NCBI GenBank assembly: GCA_022457155.1
Contig: JAJGOT010000169.1
Span: 1,129,001 to 1,193,000, forward strand
Origin: Cladopsammia gracilis
Taxonomy: Eukaryota > Cnidaria > Anthozoa > Scleractinia > Dendrophylliidae
Length of the DNA stretch: 64,000 nucleotides
Direction of reading: 5' to 3'
Shown: positions 23,889 to 34,103 of the stretch, in pieces
Layout of the letters: every line of letters starts with the position of its first letter
How positions within the stretch are numbered: position 1 is the first letter of the stretch
The notes under the pieces: generated by a model
What the model saw: the letters and a program-made list of their open reading frames with translations, nothing else
What the model was told of the DNA's origin: nothing
The model's database searches: none
Made by a program: the position numbers and the translations under genes

Positions 23889-26800
23889 TCAGGCGTGCCT
23901 TTCGATGAACTGGATTAATTTAGAAAACAGATTCAAAGCTTCCTCCGCAGTTTCTGGCATATCGGTAATATCCTCTTCTTCCATAGCAATCGAAGCCAGA
24001 TCATTGAATGCGTCACTACAACCATTTGGAGGTCTTTCTATACAAAGCTGTTGTTCCAGTGTGTCCAATTCGGCAGTAATAACCTCGGACCCGTAGTCCA
24101 TTGTGTCTAAGCAAAGAGAACAAATTAAAGATTTTAATAGTTATCCTAATCGTGGATAACAATCTATTGAAATACCAAAGCTATACCTTATGTGAGTTGT
24201 ATGGTTTACCAATCACGAATTTTACTAACCCTGCAGTTGCGGAAGGAAGAACAATACGTCTGGTCTACCATGTGGGCTCTCGTACATTTTGTAAGGCCTT
24301 ATGCGATGAAGATTCCAGTGTCTAGCTACTCTATGAAGTTCCCTCTGAATGAGTCCCATAAAAGAGAAACGCAAACATTCCCTGTAAATAAATAGAAAGT
24401 TGGGGTGAATTCGTTATACACAAAAGAAAATGATCTACTATCAGCATGTGTCCTGACGTAAAATTTATAACTGAAAAAAGTCGACACTCGAAAAGGAGAC
24501 AGCCAAGGTTCGTGCGTGTTATCTTGACGAAATGTTTGCAAGTAACAAGTTTGATTATTAACATGATAATTTGATGTATGAAGCTGGCCAGCAACGAAAA
24601 TACCAATCCACACTGAAGTCAATTGATACCATTACATGGTTAAAACAAAAACCAAAAATTACGTTTCGAAACTTACACGTGAATGGGATCCGTGTCATCA
24701 TATATACCTCTCTCTCTCAGTTCCTACAAAATAGAATGGAACTTTTCGATCAACGTGGGTCAAAACCCTGCGAGGGAAAAAACTTGATTAAATCTGAAAT
24801 CCCAGTGTAACGGGTTTAACAGTCGAATGACTTGTTTAGAACTGTCTCGCTCGTAAAACAAGGTTGATTGGTTGATTGGTTAATTGATTGATTAATCGAC
24901 TAATAGATTGATTGATTTATTGATTAATGAATGGATGGTTCGGTTGATATATATATATATATATATCCTTTATTTTCCCTCGGTTAACTGATTGATTGAT
25001 TGGTTGGTTGATTGAAGTACTATATACTAGTATATTTTCGGGTGAGACCTGTCCTCGGCTCTTATTTGGGTTTCGCGCGAGTGATGAATGCGAGCGGCGA
25101 AGTCGCGCGTTAGTAACGTGCTGGCGAGGGGGAGTGGGTTCGCGCGACGAATCCCAAAACCCTGAGAAACCCTGACTCCAAACCCCGTGTGGTACTACCA
25201 TGAAAAACGCTATCCACCAGTCAGCATCTGACTTCCGCAAGAAACTCCACCAGCACTCTATTCTCTGAAGAACAAGAAAAAAGTATCAATTTGGGGGATG
25301 GTAAAATAAAGTGGCAAAATTACAAAAGTATTCAATCATCGTTTTTGAAATGTATTAGTTAAGGCGACTGAGTTTTAAAATATGGTTATAAAATAACGCC
25401 ACTTCAGTAGTATTCTCAATGACGATCCTTAAAGTTAGAAGATATCGATTACCAAAATATTAGCATACGTTCAAGCGGAGAATACAGATTGCACTGCAAA
25501 AAAAAAAAAGAACTTTGTGTAACTTAAAAATCACATACGTACCTGATTAGCAGTTGAATTTCCATAAAGGAAGCTTTTTACGCCCGCAAAGTCATCCTGG
25601 CAATTCATACGCAACACGGCTTGAATGTCGGCAATCGTGCTGTTTTCTGTCCCAAGATCAAATCTAACAATACGAGGAACACCTAAAATGGATAAAAATG
25701 ATATTTTCAGCATTGAACTAATGGCCGGTGTTTTCACAAAACTTAACGATGTAGTTTATTTCCATTGACATTCAATCAAGCACTTTACATCTAAGGATTT
25801 CAATGCGTCACGAAGGAGCATCGTTTATGGTACAGGTACCAACGGAACAGTTTTCTATCCGACCGCTTACAGTTGAAATGCAGGATACGCTTTTGGTTTC
25901 CATACTCTCTGCTCCAACTGTATGAAATTGATAAATATGAATAGTTTATTTTTCCTTTGGCCAGATTCTCATTATTTTTGTGCCTGCTGTCTCGGGTTTG
26001 TCTTTAAACCCACGTTTGAGCCATTTGCAAAAGTTTGCAAACCAAGGCCACTTCAAACGGCTTTTACAGCACAGAACAGAAAATTGCCTCATCTAAGTCA
26101 GCATGCAAGGTTGGTCAATGTAGAAGGTCACCTAACAGAATCACCTTTAAATGCACGAACAGCATCAGTGAAGTACTTCGCCACAACAGCTGGGTTGTTG
26201 TTGGAGGGTCCAACCTCTAGCCAAATAATTTTTCTTGAATATCTATAGAAAGACATTGGAAGCTGTAATAATTCCATATTTGTACCTGAAACCTCCCATT
26301 TAGGTATAAATCAGTGTATATACACTGTATTTGTCAACAAAGAACAGTAATCATATAATAAGACTAGAATTTCCATTTGAAGATGCAAGGATTTTGAGAA
26401 AGTGGTTCCCAAACTAAAATCCATTTATAGAAACGAACCGCCTCTTTACTGTGAAAGCAAGCTCTTAAAATATTAAAAGTTCGAACCATTTCCCAATATA
26501 AATTACAGTGGTAAAGCAAAGAAGGGGTCAGGGGCAAAACCAAGCTCGTTTTTGATATTCCATAATTTTTTTAATCTAGATTTTATTAGCTGCTTAATAT
26601 TTTAACTGTTCTTTATGTGATTATCTCTAATTCTCACAGGTGTTCATTGTCTTTGAAACAACAAATTTTTCACTTTTAGTTTGGTCATGTCACGAGACCT
26701 TAGACTTCAAGGACCTTAGTTTCTCAAAATATTTGCCGTTCCAAGAAGTGCAGACTTTTGCAAAGTCTGACCCTATTTGGAATTCCTATTTCCTTCAAGT

Positions 26801-28370
26801 GACCCTTTAAGTTCTTCGGTATCACTCCCAGAGTGTTTGTGCCATGATTACGTGGCATCATTCAAAATAATTTGTCGACCAATCAGAGCGGGAGTAATAT
26901 GACCCAAATTTTAATAAATGCCAGTAATCAGGCTGAATATATTAGTTACCTTTTAGTAAAAACGTGTTAACACGATGAAAAAAAAAAACGTTCGACTGAA
27001 GAAGTCAGCAAACACTTGTGGTAGTTGTTACACTCACCCATCAATACATCCATGTACTGCGAATCCAAACGGTTTTAATTTGTCGTACCCGTCAATATGC
27101 CAGATATAATTTGGTCCCTAAAAATATATAGGATACATACCTTAAAAAATTTATTACTACCCCTCTCCCCTCCTTCAGTAAGCAGAATAAAATGACCAGG
27201 GCCGAGTTGTTCAAAGACTGATTAGCACTAATCCTGGATTAACTGTCAACAGAACATATGAGTTTCATGGTAATTGACCCTGGATTAGCGCTAATCGGCC
27301 TTCGAACAACCCGGCCCAGCATATTAGATTGCCCCAAACCTTTGTCATATACCGACGACGGTTAAAGCGTTTTCTTTTACGAAGGCGGACTCCTTCAGGG
27401 TCAAGAACTCCCATTGATATCCGAACTGTTTCCCTGGAAGAACATTGAAAAGACAACTTGTTAAAAACTTTTGACTCTCACTTGTTGCTACGGATACGAA
27501 GCAGTTTAATTAATTTTTTTTTAAATTTTAAATGAACAAGTGTTTCGGGATATCATCATACTTAAGAAGTGGGAGCTGGACACTCTTTGCATCATATGCT
27601 ACCTTGAGATTAAGAAAGGGACCAGGCTGTGTGTAAATTATTCCAGTGCAAAAATTAACCTCATGGAAAGAAAGATGACAATGTAGTAGTTCCACGTTAC
27701 CCAAGTTTGGAGATGATCAGATTCACTGGCACAAAGCTTTGAGGTTACAAACATTGCTCATTAAAAATACGTGAAATATCCTCAAAGAGATGAAAATACT
27801 CCTTTCCTAGACTAAAATTGCCCAACATGTACGTACTATCTTCCTTTACCTGTCTACTCGAAGTCCATGATCCAATCTAAGTCGCTGGTGCATCTGGCGG
27901 TAACCAATCGTGCTGCCACTACCTGATAATTCTACCTGTTGTAGTTTCAATCCAACAGAGAACAGTAAGTGGGTAAGTGAGTGAGTGAGTGAGTAACCCT
28001 TTTCAATGGAATAAGCTTTTATCAATTTAAATGGGAATGATTCAACTAATTAAATTCTATATGTCAAAGCAATCAAAGAGCAGAGACCAGTCAACAAGAT
28101 AACCGCTACTAATAATGATAGGCAACGATTATTGATATTGAGATCGGGAATGCAAAAGAGCGATCGGTCTCTGCATACGTAATGATCGAAATGTAATGAT
28201 GACTACAAATTTTAGATTAAAACTCCGAACCTCCTTTACCAAGTGTACTGAGCATCACCGATTATTGAATCACCTCAATTGCATTTATTGTCTCCCGCAG
28301 AGATGCCTGATGTTGCAGTCCCCGTCGCCGCAGACCATAAGAACTGATCACTCTCTTTAACTGTCGTAAG
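23889..28370 (-). CDS. rve/DDE integrase-domain protein, multi-exon (5' exon and one internal exon not resolved)
   Basis: Minus-strand exons with good splice borders and matching phase: 28370-28274, 27935-27850, 27433-27340, 27117-27038, 26242-26145, 25682-25543 and 25264-25199; then, after one short exon I could not place, 24381-24230 and 24106-23889 (stop). The first two encode a helical DNA-binding-like region (RVISSYGLRRRGLQ, GSTIGYRQMHQRL). The rve catalytic core follows, with all three acidic residues: D in IWHIDGYDKLKPFGFAVHG, D in RIVRFDLGTEN and E in RIECWW. Downstream is RELHRVARHWNLHRIRP, then an acidic tail (AMEEEDITDMPETAEEA). rve integrases insert DNA by strand transfer. The family is known as uncharacterised intron-containing integrase-like genes in cnidarians and fishes. 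It is convergent with the HECT gene and ends 1.1 kb before the right TIR. It could be the transposase of this element or a domesticated host gene. Confidence 0.82.
24837..25023. repeat. Simple repeats (TTGA)n and (AT)n in integrase intron
   Basis: Irregular TTGATTGA repeats surround a 22-bp AT run near 24947-24968. They lie in the part of the intron where the missing short exon should be found. Confidence 0.85.
27199..27317. mobile_element. MITE, 119 bp, in integrase intron
   Basis: Inverted ends are GGGCCGAGTTGTTCAAAGAC and GGCCTTCGAACAACCCGGCCC, with GATTAGCACTAATCC and GGATTAGCGCTAATC inside. Confidence 0.8.
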
Positions 28371-29462
28371 CTACAAAATGAAAGGGGAAAATTTACAGTG
28401 TCAAATAAGGAGTGGTTTAAGCCGGTTGGTCTCTGTGGAGGATTGATATGGAGTCTGATGCTAGAGTCTATGAACTTGAACTACAACGTTCTGGTGTGGT
28501 ATTGGCATCAGTACCCCGACCATCTCTCAATCATCCCCATCTTTAATTTTCGGTCGGTAGGGGATGGGAACAAAAGCAACAACAACTATGTAATTATTTA
28601 GGAGGTTAAAAGAGTATCTCTTGACCTCTCCATTTTATAAAGGCCTCTCAGGGTTTGGCAGTGGACAGTGTTCACTATGATTCCGGTAGAACAAAGAACT
28701 TAACGCTTTATTGATGGTTTACATGATACAGTGTATTGCACTCCATTGCACAAATAATAATTCTGCAATAAACGACTGCGATCAGACAAATTTACAATGA
28801 TTTTACTTTCCTAACTCTACCTTAAGTGCATTCCATGTAACAGCAGCAGAAACCCAAGTATTTCTGTATAAGTAAATCCTTGGTAGAAGTACTCGATGAT
28901 AAGTACATCCCCTTAGTTCAACAGTTGTAAAGTTAAGTGAAACGTAATGCCGCCAAATTACACACAATGATTCCATAATAAGTGAATTAAGAAGCAAAGG
29001 ACCGTGAACGAAAATGCTGCCGGTGTACGTGGGATCTGTAACAGATCTAGTCAGCCAAAAATAGAGAGAAAATCAAAGTATAGAGCAAGGATGATACTAC
29101 GTAGAACATTTAACGCAACGACGACATGATAGAGCCCAAACTGAAAGCCAAAATGCAATCGTTTCGACCTGTTTGGGTCTCCTCTGCACGGTGTAGCAGC
29201 TAAAAGATAGAAAAACACCACGGTTGCATTTTGGCTTTCAGTTTGGGCTCTATCATGTCGTTGTCGCGTTAAATGTTCTACGTAGTATCAGCCTTGTTCT
29301 ATACTTTGATTGTATTCCATAATAACTTGCAAACAAAACATATTTACGACATTCAAAAAGGATACGATTCGTACGTACGCTAGGAGAAGGAAGATATGAT
29401 GGCAAAACGGCATAAGCGATAGCATGAAACCGGGTCCAAAGGACCACAAACAACAACAACAA
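28371..29462. other. Gap between integrase gene and right TIR
   Basis: This should contain the first exon and promoter of the integrase gene, but I cannot pick them out. It holds a near-perfect foldback at 29084-29300: the arms include GATAGAGCCCAAACTGAAAG and GTAGAACATTTAACGC, and the loop contains CGTTTCGACCTGTTTGGGTC. No other coding stretch is convincing. Confidence 0.5.
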
Positions 29463-30507
29463 CATTTCAGTAAGATGTCGTCTTGACCGCCATCTTGATT
29501 ACGTGCGTTCGCAACTCATCGTGATATTTACCTTGGGATAAAAAATTATCTCGAGATAAAAATTATCTCGAGATAAAAATTTATCTCGAGATAAAAAATT
29601 ATCTCGAGATAAAAATTATCTCGAGATAAAAAATTATCTCGAGATAAAAAATTATCTCAAGATAAAAAATTATCTCGAGATAAAAAATTATCTCGAGATA
29701 AAAAATTATCTCGAGATAAAAAATTATCTCAAGATAAAAAATTATCTCGAGATAAAAAATTATCTCGAGATAAAAAATTATCTCAAGATAAAAAATTATC
29801 TCGAGATAAAAAATTATCTCAAGATAAAAAATTATCTCGAGATAAAACATTATCTCGCGATAAAAAATTATCTCAAGATAAAAAATTATCTCGAGATAAA
29901 AAATTATCTCGAGATAAAAATTTATCTCAAGATAAAAAATTATCTCGAGATAAAAAATTATCTCGAGATAAAAAATTATCTTGAGATAAAAGATTATCTC
30001 AAGATAAATAATTATCTCGAGATAAAAAATTATCTCAAGATAAAAAATTATCTCGAGATAAAAAATTATCTCAAGATAAAAAATTATCTCGAGATAAAAA
30101 ATTATCTCGAGAAAAAACATTATCTCGAGATAAAAAATTATCTCGAGATAAAAAATTATCTCGAGATAAAAAATTATCTCGAGATAAAACATTATCTCGA
30201 GATAAAAAATTATCTCGAGATAAAAAATTATCTCGAGATAAAAAATTATCTCGAGATAAAAATTTATCTCGAGATAAAAAATTATCTCGAGATAAAAATT
30301 TATCTCGAGATAAAAAATTATCTCGAGATAAAAAATTATCTCGAGATAAAAAATTATCTCGAGATAAAAATTTATCTCGAGGTAATTTTAACTCGAGATA
30401 AAAATTTATCTCAGTATAAAAACTTATCTCGAGATAACTAAACTGAACACAGGCCAAATTATCTCGAGATAAAAAAAATTGAGCATGGCACCCATGGGCC
30501 ACCGTAA
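29463..30507 (-). repeat. Right terminal inverted repeat with TTATCTCGAGATAA array
   Basis: The inner edge (CATTTCAGTAAGATGTCGTC) and the CCGCCATCTTGATTACG block are the complement of 6411-6486 at about 90% identity. About 50 palindromes at 18-bp spacing follow to about 30470, then the outer end GAGCATGGCACCCATGGG to 30507. It is about 360 bp longer than the left TIR because of extra repeats. Confidence 0.9.
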
Positions 30508-30859
30508 AATAATAGAGTGAAGATCAAATAGATTTCAACTGAGACACTGTTGCTACAGACCAGGCATAGTGTAGCTTAATTCAGAGAGTACTGAATGTGC
30601 AATAGCAAGCACTATTTTTCTTAAATTGTACATTTTTATTGTTAAACCCTAATAGTTTTTAGGTTAAATATACATGAAAGTTGTGGTTGCTAAGAGTGCT
30701 GATTTGATTGTTAGTATATTCAAGTACCATCTTTTCTCAAATAAATGTCCTCGCCCTTTAAAGGACACTAAGGACACTGTGGTCTGTTCTTTTGTCAAGT
30801 TTGTTAACTGGCCTCCCAATTTCGGGAAGCAGAGACACAGAGACACCGAGATTAATATT

Positions 30860-30979
30860 GGCCGTTTTTATACTAGAGACGCATTATCCGTCCAGACGAA
30901 TAATGCGTCTGTCATGTTATGCGTCTAGTGTAAAGACGGGACGAACAACTTGAGAGGCATTGGCCGTTTTTATACTAGA

Positions 30980-31010
<31 letters not shown>

Positions 31011-31035
31011 AACATTTGTAGTTCGTCTGGTTATG

Positions 31036-31077
<42 letters not shown>

Positions 31078-31135
31078 AGACGAATTATCTTTCGAAATGC
31101 GTCGTTCAAGACGCATTTCGAAAGATAATTCGTCT

Positions 31136-31177
<42 letters not shown>

Positions 31178-31203
31178 CATAACCAGACGAACTACAAATG
31201 TTT

Positions 31204-31234
<31 letters not shown>

Positions 31235-31252
31235 TCTAGTATAAAAACGGCC
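30860..31252. mobile_element. Foldback element with ~145-bp perfect arms
   Basis: The ends are GGCCGTTTTTATACTAGAGA and its complement. The motif GACGCATTATCCGTCTAGAC recurs many times in both orientations. A shorter, rearranged copy is at 37548-37849 in unit B. The left 100 bp duplicates the terminus, suggesting an internal rearrangement. Confidence 0.85.
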
Positions 31253-31969
31253 ATTGATGGATTGGCTGACTATAGCATTGGCGAGTCTGCCGATGTAGAG
31301 GAAATTACCTTTCATTACGATTCGGATGCTGTAATGTCTGATTGATTACCGTAATTTAGGATCCAAGTGGCACAACTTGTGCGTAAAATGAACTGTCAGT
31401 GTTTTAACGCACAAGAAGTACTTTTCGCGGTTACAGTTAACTTTGTCAATAGGCTCTGTTTTTTAGATATGAGCATATGTATATGAAAAGAACTGGCCGT
31501 TTAATATATCGTATGGTAGTTTTGTTACTAGAGAAAAAGGTTTGATTATCCTTATTAAGTATGTAACGGGTATTCAGAGCCGGACGAAAGGAATACTTTT
31601 TGAAAATAAATGTTATGTACCTTTAAGGGTTATGTACTGTCCTTTGAATAGGAATGTCAAAGATCATTATAATCATTAAAAATAAACTCGGATCAGTTTG
31701 GTAGAGCTTGTTGTATCTATCATTTCCGTTACTTTTTGCTAAAGGGAAATTACTTTTGTGGTCGCTAATATTTTCGGGGGGTCGCTACTTTCGGGATCTG
31801 CTAACACCTGTGAAATTTTATCGCTACTTTCGGAGGGTCGCTACTAACGGGGGGGTCGTTACTTTCAGAACTTTACAGTATTCCCGGTTCCGCCGCCAAA
31901 CTGCTTTCACGCGATCCGCAGCTGCGCAGACCACAACTATGGCATTTTTCTCTTTTCTTTGTTCTCCTA

Positions 31970-32455
31970 TACAGAAAAAACCCGCATAAAAGAACAAGTG
32001 GATTAAGAACACTCAGGCTGAAATTTGGTTAAAAAAGTACCATGAACACATTCAGCATGAAAAATAAAAATTGTTTTTTATATAACAAATTGGCTGCCAG
32101 TTAGATTAGAATAACCTACTAGGGTACAGTACTAAGTAGATCAATATACTTGTGCTAAACGATTGCAGACAGAGTTTTACAGCATGTATGCTGAGTTTCG
32201 TGTTGTTTTTCACCAGAACTGTTGTTGCCTTGAATAATGCAGTTACATGTAAGGTTAGTTCCAACCATTAATTAAAATGTTGTGTTTGCACATTGATTTC
32301 ATCTGTTAGTAGTCTATGCAGTATTTAATTTTTAGAAACAATTTTAAGAACTAAGAACATTTTCAGGCTGATTTTGCAGAAAACACACGATATATAAGAA
32401 CAAAATCAGCCTGAACCCCCAAAACACGTGTTCTTTTATGCGGGTTTTTACTGTA
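31970..32455. mobile_element. TIR element, ~486 bp, present in several units
   Basis: The ends TACAGAAAAAACCCGCATAA and ATGCGGGTTTTTACTGTA are inverted repeats, with a second inner pair around TCAGGCTGA. Paralogues are at 38576-39568 (split by a hAT-type insert) and 44017-44498. Confidence 0.75.
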
Positions 32456-33036
32456 TGTCAATGAAGCGTACTATGTTAGTCTCAGTAACAAGACAAAATT
32501 ACTGGTCGTTATTAAACGTGGAGTACAGTAAAAATCATAATTTTATCGGTAGACTTTCAGAATTGCTCTTAAAAACATGTGACTAGAAATTACATCAACA
32601 GATGTAACGTAAACAATAAATTAAATTTAGGAAACCGAGCAAACAGCCATGAAAAACTATGGAGTTGCGGATGTTGAATCACGAAATCTGAGACAAAACA
32701 AAAGATTAAAAAGAAATAAACAATGCCCACACCACAACACAATCGCTGACAAACAATTTATTTTTCAAAACTCAACTCATTTTCAGTATGAGTTGAGTTT
32801 TTGATTCAGGTTAGTCAACTCCTTGTGTTCAGCATAAATTCCTTCGAGTTTACGCAGGTTTATGCAGGGGAGTTCTAAAAAGCTGCACATCATCGAGAAG
32901 GAAGGCCCCCGGTAAAATGCCGAATTTATGAAGCCCCAGAAACATTCTCTAAAACAGCCTTAACTTCGTTTGTGTTTCAAAATACCATGCCGGATTAAGA
33001 AGTTACTAAATGAGGTTAACCTTCAAGAAGGTTCGT

Positions 33037-33320
33037 CTTAGGGAAAGTTCATTTAATATGACAAGGGGAGGGGGGGGGGGGGGGGATGAAGATATTGAGG
33101 GGGGGCTCCGAAAATTTTTAGACTCCCGAAGGGGGTCTCTGAAAAAATTGTTGGGCTAGGAGGGGGGCTAGGAGGGGGGTCTGAATTTTTTTCGACTACC
33201 AAAAAGGGGGGGGGGGGGGGTGGGGGGGCTCCTAAAAAATTGAACCGCTAGCGAAGGAGGGCTGCTAAAATTTCGAGCTTCGAGTTTCAATATCTTCACC
33301 CCTTGTCATAATTAAGAGGT
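33037..33320. mobile_element. G-tract-rich element (rearranged right end)
   Basis: Paralogues are at 40149-40427, 45085-45340 and 49350-49610. The unit C copy is intact: GGGAAAGTTCATTT ends with a TTA duplication. Here and in units D and E the right end is replaced by a second copy of the flank GAGGTTACTAAATGAGGTTA. Several G-runs over 10 bp vary in length between copies. Confidence 0.7.
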
Positions 33321-33510
33321 TACTAAATGAGGTTAACCTTCAAGAAGGTTCGTCTTAGGTCTATCTCAGAAGTTTCTATAAACCGTGGACGTGGTTTATT
33401 TTACTCTTGATATTTAAGAAACGCACCTCTGGACAGTCTGGAGTCATCGTAGACCCATGGTAGTTTCACTGAGGGGGTAAAAAAAATAGAAAGATAAGTG
33501 GGCTGCATGT

Positions 33511-33569
33511 CAACCTCGTTCCCAGGACCTTTACCCCCGCTCAGGGTAAAGGTCCTGGGAACGAGGTTG
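33511..33569. repeat. Perfect 26-bp hairpin upstream of BTB copies
   Basis: CAACCTCGTTCCCAGGACCT and its exact complement flank the loop CCGCTCA. It is conserved at 40588-40646 (one mismatch), 45540-45599 and 49809-49867, always about 400-600 bp before the BTB start except where the ATCGAT element intervenes. Confidence 0.8.
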
Positions 33570-34103
33570 GGCTGCATGTGGTAGTACATATGATGCCTGA
33601 TTTAGGGTGTCAGCTCCATTGTACATTGTACACTTCCATTGTATTAGGCAAAATTATGTATTCTAATATATTCTATGGTATTGTATTCTATTGTATTGTC
33701 GTTCTTTTGTGTTCTTATATTCTATTGTTTTAACAAAAGAATAAGTGTTACCCCTAAATCGCGCATGGTATATGGTAGTCGGAACGCTGTGTAAATCGGC
33801 CTATTGCGATAGAATTCCTCTTGAGGGAATAAAACAAAAGAAACACATTGAGGTTTACGGATGAACGATAAAATTATTTTCTTTTTGTATGCAAATATGG
33901 AAATTTGTCTAATCCGCCAAAAAGCTAATTTTCGTGTGGGTTATACAAAGTCATCGTTGTTTTTAACACAATCCGCTGCCACACGAGCGAGTTCATCGCT
34001 TATCGCCCACCGGACACACTCGTTGTCTGCTCATCAAGTCGTGCTGCTTGTCGCTGTTTTGTAAAGAGTTCCAGAAAGCTCTGCAAATTTTCTCCAAATA
34101 GTC

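Larger units (their letters stand above)
5801..30507. mobile_element. 24.7-kb TIR-bounded insertion (giant or composite DNA transposon)
   Basis: The left end starts TTACGGTGGCCCATAGGTGC and the right end finishes with its near-perfect complement GGGCCACCGTAA. AATAAT flanks both sides (5795-5800 and 30508-30513). The duplicated array units carry the uninterrupted site GCAAATAATAGAG at 37193 and 52923, so the whole block is an insertion into unit A. Because the termini are TTT/AAA symmetric, a 4-bp ATAA reading is also possible. Long inverted repeats of 686 and 1045 bp share the palindrome array and also about 75 bp of inner non-array sequence (6411-6486 against 29463-29540). The cargo is an LRR fragment, a Penelope-like remnant, a third array, a UBX-HECT gene and an rve integrase gene. 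I see no DNA polymerase B, capsid or packaging ATPase, which argues against a Polinton despite the 6-bp duplication. Confidence 0.82.
30508..34103. other. Array spacer upstream of BTB copy B
   Basis: This continues unit A sequence after the insertion and is paralogous to 37196-40978. In order it contains a foldback element, a TIR element, a G-rich element, a 26-bp hairpin and the 5' leader of BTB copy B. The leader holds the octamer ATGCAAAT (about 33889) and TTCCAGAA (about 34070). No additional gene is seen; the recurrent small frames at 30674-30928 and 31708-31989 are not conserved as proteins between units. Confidence 0.6.

Noticed and set aside
24400..24480. Missing integrase exon placed at the TTTTTTCAG acceptor near 24472
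   Set aside because: The phase required by the preceding exon gives immediate stops, and the readable frame does not resemble the expected sequence.
5801..30507. Polinton/Maverick identity for the 24.7-kb block
   Set aside because: Size, long TIRs and a possible 6-bp duplication fit, but I find no type B DNA polymerase, capsid, protease or packaging ATPase, the integrase motifs differ, and the genes have many introns.
31708..31989. Small gene recurring upstream of BTB copies
   Set aside because: The frame shifts between units through G-run length changes (compare 38307-38612), and the region overlaps a TIR element. No conserved protein.
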